Shown here: one piece after another, positions 56,008 through 63,621 of the stretch
How positions within the stretch are numbered: position 1 is the stretch's first letter
Layout of the letters: each line of letters begins with the position of its first letter
Assembly: GCF_014297465.1 (NCBI RefSeq)
Contig: NZ_JACORT010000011.1
Span: forward strand, 124,001 to 188,000
DNA length: 64,000 nucleotides
Direction of reading: 5' to 3'
Origin: Ramlibacter cellulosilyticus
GTDB taxonomy: Bacteria; Pseudomonadota; Gammaproteobacteria; Burkholderiales; Burkholderiaceae_C
Position numbers and translations under genes: made by a program
The notes under the pieces: model-generated
Database searches by the model: none
What the model was told of the DNA's origin: nothing
Seen by the model: only the letters and a program-made list of their open reading frames with translations

Positions 56008-57452
56008 GTGCCGTCCTCCAGCGCCGCGCGCAGCCGCGCTTCCTCGCCGGCGTCGGCCCAGACGGTGCGCCACCGCGGCGGCACTCCGGCGCGCAGGTGC
56101 GGCTCGCGCATTCCGGCGAGGCGCTGCGCCATCCATTGCTGCCCGAGGCGGAACTCGCAGCCGCCTTCGCGGCAGCCGGCGACCACGACCGAATCGGCGC
56201 CTTCGCGCAGCGCGTACTCGACGAAGGACGGCGGCAGGTTGGCGATGCAGGGCAGGCCGAGCGCGATCACGTCCGGGGCGCGCAAGGTGGCCACGCGGGC
56301 GCCCCGCTCGCAGCCGAACACGACGCGGCGTGCCCCGCGCGCCAGCCCCTCCCGCAGGCGCTCGCGCATGGCACCCATCGGGCCCTGCGGCATGTCGATG
56401 CCGGTGACGAAAGCCTGCGTCTTGCGGAACGGCGTCGACGACGGGCAGGCCCCCGCGCAGATGCCGCAGCTCGCGCAGAGCGCAGTATTCACCTGCGCGA
56501 GCTGCACGCCCGGGCGTCGCAAGGGGTGCGGCACGAGGGTGATCGCGGCGAAGGGACAGTCGTCGGCGCAGCGGCCGCAGCCATTGCAGTTCGCCGGATC
56601 CACGACCGCGACGGGCTGCGCCGGCACCCGCACGAGCGGCAGCGCGAGCAAGCCTGCGAACACCGCCGCGAGCAGCGCCCAGGTGGCCTGCGCCGACGTC
56701 GCGTCCACCAGCGGATGCACGAACAGCAGCAGCCAGTCGAAGTCCAGGCGCTGCGGTGCCAGCGCGAGGTCGGCCGGCCCCTGGTTTCCCACGGGCAACA
56801 CGAAAGCGAGCAGCAGCAGGGCCGCCGACGTCCCCGCCGCGAGCGTGCGATGCGGGAACGCGCGGACGCGGCTGATGCGCTGCACGTGCGTCCAGCTCGC
56901 GAACACCAGCAGCAGCGGCAGCCCGAGGTGGACGAACACGAACAGCGAGAACAGGCGGTCGCCCACGCCGCCCTGCAGGAAGTTGCGCGCGAGGGGCGCG
57001 CCGAGGAAGGGCAAGGCATCCAGCCATTCGGCCGTCGCGATGGCGGAGAACTGGCCCAGGCGGTCCCAGGGGATCCAGAAGCCCCCGATGGAACTGGCAT
57101 AGGCAAGCGGGAGCAGCAGCACGCCCGTCGTCCAGGCATGGGTGCGGACACCGGCGTGGTGGCGCAGCACCCCTTCGCGCAGCAGGTGCAGCAGCATCGC
57201 CAGCACGAAGGCGTCGGCGGCGTAGCGATGCAGGCCGCGCAGCGCCTGGCCCCAGGGCGTGCGCGAGAGCGCCTCCATGGAGCGATAGGAGCCTTGCGCG
57301 GAGGTGTCCAGCAGCGCATACAGCACCACCCCGCTCACCGCCAGCAACCACAGCAGCAGGAAGGCGAGCGCGCCCAGCTGCTTCAGCGGGTTGGCCGCGC
57401 CGCCGAAGGCCGCGTCGAAGCGGTGGTCAAGCGCGAGCAGCCAGGCGCGCAT
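56004..57452 (-). CDS. Cytochrome b - 2x[4Fe-4S] ferredoxin - MvhD-like fusion
   Basis: A 482-residue protein. Residues 1-205 are a cytochrome b/b6 N-terminal domain (histidine pairs H75/H89 and H175/H189; PWDRLGQF). Two more membrane segments follow to about residue 275. Residues 285-340 hold two [4Fe-4S] motifs (CNGCGRCADDCP and CASCGICAGACP). Residues 376-450 resemble the MvhD/hydrogenase iron-sulfur subunit, with cysteines at about 381, 402, 427 and 432 and the GADSVVVAGCREGGCEFRLGQQW pattern. MvhD-type domains pass electrons to heterodisulfide-reductase-like partners. The combination with cytochrome b in an oxidase-type operon is unusual. It overlaps the SCO gene by 26 bases. Confidence 0.85.
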   Translation of the reverse strand: MRAWLLALDHRFDAAFGGAANPLKQLGALAFLLLWLLAVSGVVLYALLDTSAQGSYRSMEALSRTPWGQALRGLHRYAADAFVLAMLLHLLREGVLRHHAGVRTHAWTTGVLLLPLAYASSIGGFWIPWDRLGQFSAIATAEWLDALPFLGAPLARNFLQGGVGDRLFSLFVFVHLGLPLLLVFASWTHVQRISRVRAFPHRTLAAGTSAALLLLAFVLPVGNQGPADLALAPQRLDFDWLLLFVHPLVDATSAQATWALLAAVFAGLLALPLVRVPAQPVAVVDPANCNGCGRCADDCPFAAITLVPHPLRRPGVQLAQVNTALCASCGICAGACPSSTPFRKTQAFVTGIDMPQGPMGAMRERLREGLARGARRVVFGCERGARVATLRAPDVIALGLPCIANLPPSFVEYALREGADSVVVAGCREGGCEFRLGQQWMAQRLAGMREPHLRAGVPPRWRTVWADAGEEARLRAALEDGT

Positions 57453-58251
57453 CGCGGCGCTCCCTTCGCCGCACCCGCCATTCGTTGAGCATGTACAGCG
57501 CCATGGAAAGGATGAAGGTCACGCCGCCCGCAATCTCCCAGGCGAGCGTGTAGTCCACGCGGTAGGTGCCCGTTTCCGGGTCGTACACCGTGCAGAGGAT
57601 GCGGATGCGGTCGACGACCCCGGCGAGCACGCCCGCGGGCGGGAGCGGCTCGCCCGCGAGCAGCAGTTGCAGGTCGTCGCCCAGCACCGCCGCGGACGGC
57701 TCGTTGCCGAGGACCTGCCGCACGATGCGGCCCTGCGCATCGACGAGCGTCACCTGCAGCACGTGGTCGAAGCCGGCCGGCGTGGCGGCGTAGCGGAAGC
57801 CGAAATCGCGCGTGAGCGGCTCCACCGTGCGCGCGGGCGCACTGAGGAAGACCCAGCCGTCGCGCCCGACGCGGTGCTGCGCGGCGAAGGCCTTCATCGC
57901 CTGCGGCGAGTCCGCCGGCTGGTTGAAGCCGATGCTGGCGACGGCGAAGCGGCCGGCGCCGAAGCGGGCGTCGAGCGTGCGCACCGTCTCGTCCAGCGCA
58001 CGCGTGCTCGCGGGGCACACCTGGAAGCAGCCGGTGTAGATGAAGCTGACCAGCAGGGGACGGCCGCGGAACGAGGCGAGCGGGACGGGCCGGGCTTCGC
58101 GATCGAGGAGGACGTGGTCGGCGGGTACGCGGCCGACGGCGGCAAGGCTGGCGCGCATTGCGTCGGCGGCGTCGAGGGTGGGGACTTCCTGGGCCGCCAC
58201 CAGCACGGGCGCCAGCGACAGCAGCAGGGCCCGGCAACACGTCGTCCTCAC
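57427..58251 (-). CDS. SCO1/SenC-family copper chaperone
   Basis: A 274-residue thioredoxin-fold protein with an N-terminal signal, the copper-binding pair C75-FQV-C79 and the histidine H163 (GFDHVLQVTLVD), and, unusually, a membrane helix near the C-terminus (IAGGVTFILSMALYMLNEW). SCO proteins load copper into the CuA centre of subunit II. The start is GTG at 58251, supported by GGAG 6 bases before it; the longer open frame is rejected. It follows ctaB by 10 bases. Confidence 0.87.
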   Translation of the reverse strand: MRTTCCRALLLSLAPVLVAAQEVPTLDAADAMRASLAAVGRVPADHVLLDREARPVPLASFRGRPLLVSFIYTGCFQVCPASTRALDETVRTLDARFGAGRFAVASIGFNQPADSPQAMKAFAAQHRVGRDGWVFLSAPARTVEPLTRDFGFRYAATPAGFDHVLQVTLVDAQGRIVRQVLGNEPSAAVLGDDLQLLLAGEPLPPAGVLAGVVDRIRILCTVYDPETGTYRVDYTLAWEIAGGVTFILSMALYMLNEWRVRRRERRDARLAARA

Positions 58252-58261
58252 CGTGCGCTCC

Positions 58262-59158
58262 TCACCGCACCAGCGCATCCACCGTCGTCGCCGCCAGCAC
58301 CGCACTCAATTGCACCAGCGATGCCAGGAACGACCCGAGCGCCGTCCGCCGCTGCGGATCGCGCGCGAGCAGCCACGCCTTGCGCAGGAAGTGCGCGCCG
58401 CCACCGACCGCTCCCAGCGCATGGATCCACCCCGCCCCGAACGCCAGCGGCACCAGCGAGGCCGCCACCAGCGCCACCGTGCTCGCGAACACGATCCACG
58501 CCGCGCGCCGGTCGCCCACCACCACGGGCAGCATGGGCACGCCGGCCTGGCGGTAGTCCTCGCGGTTGGCGATCGCCAGGCTCCAGAAGTGCGGCGGCGT
58601 CCACAGGAACAGCACCAGCGCCAGCAGCCAGGCCTGCGGACCGGGAACGGGATCGGCGGCCGCGGCGCCGGCCAGCACCGCGAAGCTGCCAGCCAGTCCG
58701 CCGACCACGATGTTCCAGGACGTGCGCCGCTTGAGCCACAGCGTGTAGACCACGCCATAGAAGAAGGCACCCAGGAACACATACGCAGCCGCCGCAGGAT
58801 TCAGCGCCACCCACGCTGCGGCGACCGCCGCCACCAGCAGCAGCGCGATCGCGAGCAGCCATGCCGGATGGCGAGGCAGCGCGCCGGTGGCGAAGGCCCG
58901 GCCGCGCGTGCGCGCCATGAGGCGGTCGGCCTCGTGCTCCGCGTACTGGTTGTAGGCGCCGGCCGCGCCGGACGCCCCCAGCACGGAGAGCGCGAGCACC
59001 GCGACCTGCGCCACGGTGAGCGCGGCGCCCGGCGTCACCGCCAGGCCCACCAGCGCCGTCACCATGATCAGGACGCCGATGCGCAGCTTGAACAGCGACA
59101 CCACGGCGCGCGCGAGCGCGAGGCCACGCGGCCGGCAGGCGAGGACGGTGCTGGCCAT
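58262..59158 (-). CDS. ctaB: Protoheme IX farnesyltransferase (heme O synthase) CtaB/CyoE
   Basis: A 298-residue membrane prenyltransferase of the UbiA family that converts heme B to heme O. The first aspartate-rich motif is YNQYAEHEADRLMARTRGR, a second conserved stretch is VYTLWLKRRTSWNIVVGGLAGS, and LFLWTPPHFWSLAI follows. It stands 12 bases after the subunit I gene. Its presence in the operon suggests that subunit I uses an O- or A-type heme. Confidence 0.95.
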   Translation of the reverse strand: MASTVLACRPRGLALARAVVSLFKLRIGVLIMVTALVGLAVTPGAALTVAQVAVLALSVLGASGAAGAYNQYAEHEADRLMARTRGRAFATGALPRHPAWLLAIALLLVAAVAAAWVALNPAAAAYVFLGAFFYGVVYTLWLKRRTSWNIVVGGLAGSFAVLAGAAAADPVPGPQAWLLALVLFLWTPPHFWSLAIANREDYRQAGVPMLPVVVGDRRAAWIVFASTVALVAASLVPLAFGAGWIHALGAVGGGAHFLRKAWLLARDPQRRTALGSFLASLVQLSAVLAATTVDALVR

Positions 59159-59170
59159 GGTGCCGACCCT

Positions 59171-60898
59171 TCAGCTCAGGCCCCAGAGCTGGCCGAGGTA
59201 CTTCCAGTTGATGAAGTAGTACAGCACGAAGGCCACGAGGAACAGCATGGCGAGCAGGAAGGTGCCCGGTGCCGCGAAACCGGCGGAGCCGTAGCTCTGC
59301 GCCACCACCGTCGGCGCCGCGCGCGGCACCGGCGTCGTCTTCGCATTCGGCTTGCCGCTTTCCAGCTTCTTCCCGAACAGCAGGGAGCCCACCGTCACCG
59401 TGATGTAGATGCCCCCGCCCGCGATGGCCGCGATGCCGGAGATGCCCACCAGGCCCATCATCAGGTAGGCGGCGCCGGGCCATTCGTACGCGAGCGCCGC
59501 GCCCTGGAACGCCATGTCCCAGTGGCGGCGCGACACGCCCAGCGTGCCCGCGCCCATCATCACCAAGACGAAGAAGTACATGGCCAGGCCGAACAGCCAC
59601 GGCTGCAGCTTCGCCCACTGCGGCAGGATCATCTCGCGCCTGAACAGCACCGGGATGAGGAAGTAGGTCAGCGCCATGAACGACAGCGTGGTGCCGATCA
59701 CCACCGTGGCGTGGAAGTGCCCCGGCACGTAGATGGTGTTGTGGATCAGCATGTTCAGCTGCTCCGTCCCCATCATCACGCCCGAGATGCCGCCCAGGAA
59801 ACCGAAACCCACCAGCGAGATGAACATGCCGGAGAACACCGGGTTGCCCCAGGGTGCCTTGCGCAGCCACTCGAACAGGCCGCGCGTGTAGCCCTTCTGC
59901 CGCTGCGCGACCTCGATCGCGCCCGGGATGGTCAGGCCGTGGATCATCGAGGCCAGCACCGCGAAGTACATGAAGTAGCTGGTGTTGACCACCTTCCACC
60001 CCGTGGACAGGCCCGGGTCCGCCAGCAGGTGGTGCGCGCTCGCGAGCTGCAGGAACAGGATGTACAGCAGGAAGGCGCCGCGGCTCACCCGCTCCGACAT
60101 CGGCTTGGCGCCGAAGGCGATCGCCGCCACCGCGTACCAGATGGAGATGTGCGCCGCCACGTTGATCTGCTGCGACGAGTGGCCGAAGGCCCACCAGATC
60201 GTGCGGTACACCAACGGGTCCACCTGCTTCACGACGCCGATCGACATGAGGAAGGTCGGGATCAGGATGATCGCGCCGGAGGTGATGGTGAACACCGCGA
60301 TGATCGCCGCCGTGATCGCGCCGAAGGTCACCAGCGGCACCGACCCTTCGTAGGTCTTCTCGCGCTTCGCCACCACCAGCGTGCCGAAGAACACGAAGCA
60401 CGCGACGAGCGCGCCGACGGCGAACAGGATCAGCCCGAGGTAGAACGACGGCGCCGCCATCATCGGCACGTACGAGGTCATCATCACGCTGGAGCCGCCC
60501 TGGAACACCGCCACGTTGTTGGTGACGGCGCCGATCAGCATCAGCGCGAAGGCGAACCACGCGAGGTTGGGCGTGGCGAGGCGGCAGCGCAGGAGCGTGG
60601 AAGAACAGAAGTACAGCACCGCGACCTCGAAGAAGATGATCCAGAAGATCAGCATGTCGATGCCGTGCGCGGTGAGCACCATGTAGAAGGTGTCGGCGGC
60701 GAGCCAGTGCACCGCCGGCCAGCGCGTGAGCACCACGCCGATGGCGAGCAGGCCGCCGACCAGCAGCGCCACCACGGCGGTCACCGCGTTGGCGATCATG
60801 AGCCGCTCCGCGCGCGCCTCGAACTGCAGGCCGCTGCGCGGGCAGGTGCGGTAGGTGGTGCCGTTGGCGCCGGCGGCCACGGGAAGGGTTGCGGACAT
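59171..60898 (-). CDS. Heme-copper subunit I without the catalytic tyrosine (putative NO reductase, eNOR/sNOR-like)
   Basis: A 575-residue protein with twelve or more helices. Ligands seen: H78 (TAHGIDMLIFW, low-spin heme), H240 and H289/H290 (the CuB triad, GHSSQQINV and SAHHLLADP), H394 (high-spin heme) and H396 (low-spin heme) in VPGHFHATVV. In oxygen reductases the sequence after the first CuB histidine is HPEVY; here it reads HSSQQ, so both the proton-channel glutamate and the cross-linked tyrosine are replaced (Gln244 at the tyrosine place). Loss of this tyrosine marks NO reductases in the superfamily. With a CuA subunit II, SCO and heme O/A enzymes, this fits the eNOR/sNOR groups better than cNOR or qNOR. 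Which group it belongs to is inference. Confidence 0.85.
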   Translation of the reverse strand: MSATLPVAAGANGTTYRTCPRSGLQFEARAERLMIANAVTAVVALLVGGLLAIGVVLTRWPAVHWLAADTFYMVLTAHGIDMLIFWIIFFEVAVLYFCSSTLLRCRLATPNLAWFAFALMLIGAVTNNVAVFQGGSSVMMTSYVPMMAAPSFYLGLILFAVGALVACFVFFGTLVVAKREKTYEGSVPLVTFGAITAAIIAVFTITSGAIILIPTFLMSIGVVKQVDPLVYRTIWWAFGHSSQQINVAAHISIWYAVAAIAFGAKPMSERVSRGAFLLYILFLQLASAHHLLADPGLSTGWKVVNTSYFMYFAVLASMIHGLTIPGAIEVAQRQKGYTRGLFEWLRKAPWGNPVFSGMFISLVGFGFLGGISGVMMGTEQLNMLIHNTIYVPGHFHATVVIGTTLSFMALTYFLIPVLFRREMILPQWAKLQPWLFGLAMYFFVLVMMGAGTLGVSRRHWDMAFQGAALAYEWPGAAYLMMGLVGISGIAAIAGGGIYITVTVGSLLFGKKLESGKPNAKTTPVPRAAPTVVAQSYGSAGFAAPGTFLLAMLFLVAFVLYYFINWKYLGQLWGLS

Positions 60899-60908
60899 GG
60901 CGGCCCTC

Positions 60909-61448
60909 CTACTTGACGTACAGGCGGCCCACCATCGCGTGGTGGTTGATGCCGCAGTACTCGTTGCAGACGATCGAGAAGCTGCCCGACTGGTTGGGCG
61001 TGACCGTCACCACGTGCTCGAAGCCCGGCACCACCTGGATGTTGATGTTGCTCGGTTGCAGCGAGAAGCCGTGGTTGTAGTCCATGGCCGTGAGGTGCAG
61101 GCGGTAGGTCCTGCCCTTCTCCAGCTCCAGGATCGGCCACCAGGCCCACAGGCGCGCGACCAGGTACACGTCGCTGCCCGCGGGCGGCGCGACCACCGGG
61201 ATCTTCTGGTCGGTCTCCGTGCGGACGGTGTACTTGTCGACGACTTCCTGCGCCTTCGCGGAGAACTTCTCCGGCGTGGTGCGGTAGGTCTCCGTGGACA
61301 GGTTCTGGCGGCCGTAGGCGTGCCACCAGACCATCATGAAGAACATCACCATGCACCACACGAAGGCGATGGCGATCCAGGTGCCTTCGACGCGGTCCAG
61401 CGGGTGCTTCCACCAGAGGCGTTCCGACGGGGGATGGATGGCGCTCAT
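60909..61448 (-). CDS. CuA-type subunit II of the heme-copper complex
   Basis: A 179-residue protein with a single N-terminal helix (IAIAFVWCMVMFFMMVWWHAYG) and a periplasmic cupredoxin domain with a complete CuA site: H126, C161, E163, C165, H169, M172 (CNEYCGINHHAM). It accepts electrons from cytochrome c and passes them to subunit I. With one membrane helix it is shorter than the aa3 type and similar to the ba3 type. The ribosome site GAGGG is well placed, and the gene begins 10 bases after the small membrane gene. Confidence 0.92.
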   Translation of the reverse strand: MSAIHPPSERLWWKHPLDRVEGTWIAIAFVWCMVMFFMMVWWHAYGRQNLSTETYRTTPEKFSAKAQEVVDKYTVRTETDQKIPVVAPPAGSDVYLVARLWAWWPILELEKGRTYRLHLTAMDYNHGFSLQPSNINIQVVPGFEHVVTVTPNQSGSFSIVCNEYCGINHHAMVGRLYVK

Positions 61449-61458
61449 GACGCGGCCC

Positions 61459-61614
61459 TCACTTCGCCACCGGGATGGTGAGGATGTCGATCACGCCCCA
61501 CAGCGTGTACAGCAGCATCGGGATCATCACCCCCAGGAACAGCAGCAGGAAGGGGTTGTCCAGCAACTGCTGCATCCAGGGGACCTTCGCGGAATCGCTC
61601 GCTTCCTCGTTCAT
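61459..61614 (-). CDS. 51-residue single-helix membrane peptide heading the heme-copper operon
   Basis: A 51-residue product, MNEEASDSAKVPWMQQLLDN... followed by one helix (FLLLFLGVMIPMLLYTLWGVIDIL). A perfect ribosome site GGAGG lies 5 bases before the ATG, and the gene stops 10 bases before subunit II, so it is clearly part of the operon. It is the right size for a small accessory subunit like CcoQ or ba3 subunit IIa. Not recognised by family. Confidence 0.8.
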   Translation of the reverse strand: MNEEASDSAKVPWMQQLLDNPFLLLFLGVMIPMLLYTLWGVIDILTIPVAK

Positions 61615-61673
61615 GACGCCTCCTCGCTCGTTTGCGTGGATCGCATGGTTCGGCCGGGCGGGGTCGTGCGGCC

Positions 61674-61687
61674 TTGATCTGCGATAA
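61674..61687 (-). promoter_or_regulatory. DNR/FNR-like box upstream of the heme-copper operon
   Basis: TTGAT-CTGC-GATAA within CCTTGATCTGCGATAAGG. It differs at only three positions from the nirS-side box read on its minus strand (CCTTGATCTGCCTTAAGG). The centre is about 66 bases before the start of the 51-residue gene, which allows activation at -41.5 with a leader of about 25 bases. It could also influence the divergent ctaA-like gene. Confidence 0.65.
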
Positions 61688-61714
61688 GGATTTCGCAGAA
61701 GGTCCGCGGCTAGC

Positions 61715-62566
61715 ATGCGCCGGATGAAAGTGCCGGATGCCCGCCTGTCCCGGCCGCGCCGGCTCGCATGGGCGTGCGCGGTGCTGGTGCTCGCCATCAC
61801 CAGCCTGAGCGCCTTCATCCGCCTCTCGCGCGCGGGGCTCGGTTGCGAGCCGTGGCCGCACTGCCAGGCGCAGCGCGCGGCGCTCGGGGGAGAGGCGCTG
61901 GCGGCATCGGATCCGCCGGCCGTCGTCGGTGCGCGCGTGGCGCATCGCGTTGCCGCGTCGGCGGCGTTGCTGCTGCTGGTGGGGCTGTTGTTCCTCGCGT
62001 TCGCGCGGCAGCCCGTGCTGCGCACGCAGGGGCGCCTGGTGCTGGCCCTGCTCGTGGTGGCCGTGCTGCTCGCCGGCCTGGGTCGCGTCGCCGGCGCGTC
62101 GCGCGCGCCGCCGGTGGTGCTGGGCAACCTGCTGGGAGGCTTCGCGATGGTGGCGCTCGCGGCGCGGCTCGTGCAGGCGGGCGGGGCGGGGCCGCGCGGC
62201 GTGGCGTCGCTGCGCGCGTGGACGTTGGCGGTGCTGGCGCTCGTGTTCGTGCAGGCGGGCCTGGGCGGGCTGGTCGCCGCGGCGCCGACGGCCGCGAGTT
62301 GCCAGGGGTCCGGCTTGTGCATGGTGCATCGGGTGGGCGGCATGCTCGTCGTCGCCGCGGTGCTGGCGCTCGCGATCGGCGCGTGGCGGCGGCGTGCTCA
62401 CGCGATGGGCGCGACGCTGGCAGTGCTGGTGCTGGTGCAGGCGGGGCTCGGGATCTGGCAACTCGCGGGGGCGGTGCCGCTGGCGCTGGGGCTGGCGCAC
62501 AACGCGGGGGCGGCGCTGCTGGCGGCGGGGGTGGGGTTGTTGTTGCCGGGGCGGGGGAGCGGCTGA
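61715..62566 (+). CDS. ctaA: Heme A synthase, CtaA/COX15-like
   Basis: A 283-residue membrane protein with eight helices in two similar halves. The family opening SAFIRLSRAGLGCEPWPHCQ is followed by histidine ligands in VVGARVAHRVAASA, in the second half MVHRVGGMLV and LGLAHNAGAAL, and a cysteine pair C-QGSGL-C. It oxidises heme O to heme A. It is divergent from the heme-copper operon, whose own ctaB makes heme O, so the two probably supply heme A to subunit I. It is at the short end for the family. ATG at 61724 is an alternative start. Confidence 0.87.
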   Translation: MRRMKVPDARLSRPRRLAWACAVLVLAITSLSAFIRLSRAGLGCEPWPHCQAQRAALGGEALAASDPPAVVGARVAHRVAASAALLLLVGLLFLAFARQPVLRTQGRLVLALLVVAVLLAGLGRVAGASRAPPVVLGNLLGGFAMVALAARLVQAGGAGPRGVASLRAWTLAVLALVFVQAGLGGLVAAAPTAASCQGSGLCMVHRVGGMLVVAAVLALAIGAWRRRAHAMGATLAVLVLVQAGLGIWQLAGAVPLALGLAHNAGAALLAAGVGLLLPGRGSG

Positions 62567-62573
62567 CGCCGCG

Positions 62574-62699
62574 CGGTGGGGTTCGCTTCGCTCACCTTCG
62601 GCGGCTCGCGCCGCCCCACCCTACATGCCACCGGCAACTTCGCAGGAATGTAGGGTGGCGCGGCGAAGCCGCGGACGGTGAGCGAAGCGAACCCCACCG
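62574..62699. repeat. Palindromic intergenic element, copy D
   Basis: Perfect 23-base ends (62574-62596 and 62677-62699; they read CGGTGGGGTTCGCTTCGCTC... and its complement). The core is CCACCCTAC (62616-62624) and GTAGGGTGG (62650-62658). It lies between the convergent ends of ctaA and the 153-residue protein gene. The left end and core are nearly the same as in copies A and C. Confidence 0.85.
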
Positions 62700-62717
62700 T
62701 GGCTTTTCCGACAGCCC

Positions 62718-63179
62718 CTAGCCGGCCCCAGGAAAGCCCACCTCCACTTGCGCCTGCAGCGCGAGATCGGGGATGAAGGGCAGCAGCAGTTCCACCACCG
62801 TCGGCCGCTGGAAGTGCGCCGGCTTGGTCTCCGGATGCGGGTAGTACCAGAGCCCCTCGTGCACGATGCCCGCGTGGCGCAGCGCGACCGGCATGAGCAG
62901 GAAACGTTCCTCCAGTTCGCCGAACCAGCGCAGGCGCCCGTCGAACACCGGCCGCACCGCCGGCGGCAGGTGCGGCGCCAGGTCCACGTTCAGCGTGCCC
63001 TGGAAATACGGCGAGAGGTCGACGCCCCGCGCCCGGAAGAACGGAGCCTGCAGCGCGATGGTGCCTGCGGGATACGGGCTGTCCGCCGCGCCCCCGCTCG
63101 CCACGCCGTGGCCCGGGACCCGCCGGCCCGGCAGCCAGCGCCACGAGGTCGGATCGTTTCGCACTGCACTAGCGTACAC
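62718..63179 (-). CDS. Hypothetical protein
   Basis: A product of up to 153 residues, with a GTG start at 63179 that is uncertain. It has a beta-rich domain (AGTIALQAPFFRARGVDLSPYFQGTLNVDLAPHLPP; HEGLWYYPHPETKPAHFQ) and no signal peptide or membrane helix. The PGTLN-like phrase FQGTLNVDL recalls CTP-dependent riboflavin kinases of archaea, but this is a slight resemblance and no function is claimed. Its end faces palindromic element D. Confidence 0.65.
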   Translation of the reverse strand: MYASAVRNDPTSWRWLPGRRVPGHGVASGGAADSPYPAGTIALQAPFFRARGVDLSPYFQGTLNVDLAPHLPPAVRPVFDGRLRWFGELEERFLLMPVALRHAGIVHEGLWYYPHPETKPAHFQRPTVVELLLPFIPDLALQAQVEVGFPGAG

Positions 63180-63260
63180 GCGGTTGCGACGGATTGCGGT
63201 TTGCTACACCGTGAAGACGACCGGCGTTTCTAGAATCTCGGCCCCTGCCGGGAGAATGCC

Positions 63261-63521
63261 GTGCCGCAGTTCGGGCTCGTCAACGGAAAAGTGCGCCATG
63301 CCATGGACGCGGAGATCGCCTCCGCCATCCAGGCGGCCCGATGTCGCCCGGCCGGCGAACCCCGCCTGTTCCTGGGCGTCCTGAACGAGGACGGCGAGCT
63401 TTACCGCTACGTGACGCTGGCCGGCCTGTCGCAGGAACGCCACCTGCGCGCCCGGCTGCAGCAGCTGGGGCTCAGCACGGAGTCCGACCCCGGCGTGCTG
63501 CGGCGGCTGGGCACCCTCTGA
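63261..63521 (+). CDS. Small hypothetical protein
   Basis: An 86-residue protein with a GTG start preceded by GGAGA at 5 bases. It is soluble and mixed charged (MPQFGLVNGKVRHAMDAEIA...; the second half LAGLSQERHLRARLQQLGL is helical). No motif is recognised. It is divergent from the 153-residue protein gene and 100 bases before the response regulator gene. Confidence 0.6.
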   Translation: MPQFGLVNGKVRHAMDAEIASAIQAARCRPAGEPRLFLGVLNEDGELYRYVTLAGLSQERHLRARLQQLGLSTESDPGVLRRLGTL

Positions 63522-63621
63522 ATTCGACACGCGGCTGCGGCGCAGCCGTGCCGCCGATGGCGCCGGGCTCCTACAGCGCCGTGGCGTCGGCGCCCGTGCA
63601 ATGGGACAAAAGACACATCCC

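Noticed and set aside
59171..61448. Ordinary aa3 or cbb3 terminal oxidase
   Set aside because: cbb3 enzymes lack a CuA subunit and have CcoO/CcoP cytochromes, which are absent. aa3 enzymes need the HPEVY tyrosine and a subunit III, and neither is found.
63529..63545. CGGCTGCGGCGCAGCCG hairpin after the 86-residue gene as a terminator
   Set aside because: The stem is good but there is no T-run after it on either strand, and a response regulator gene follows closely. Evidence is too thin to list.
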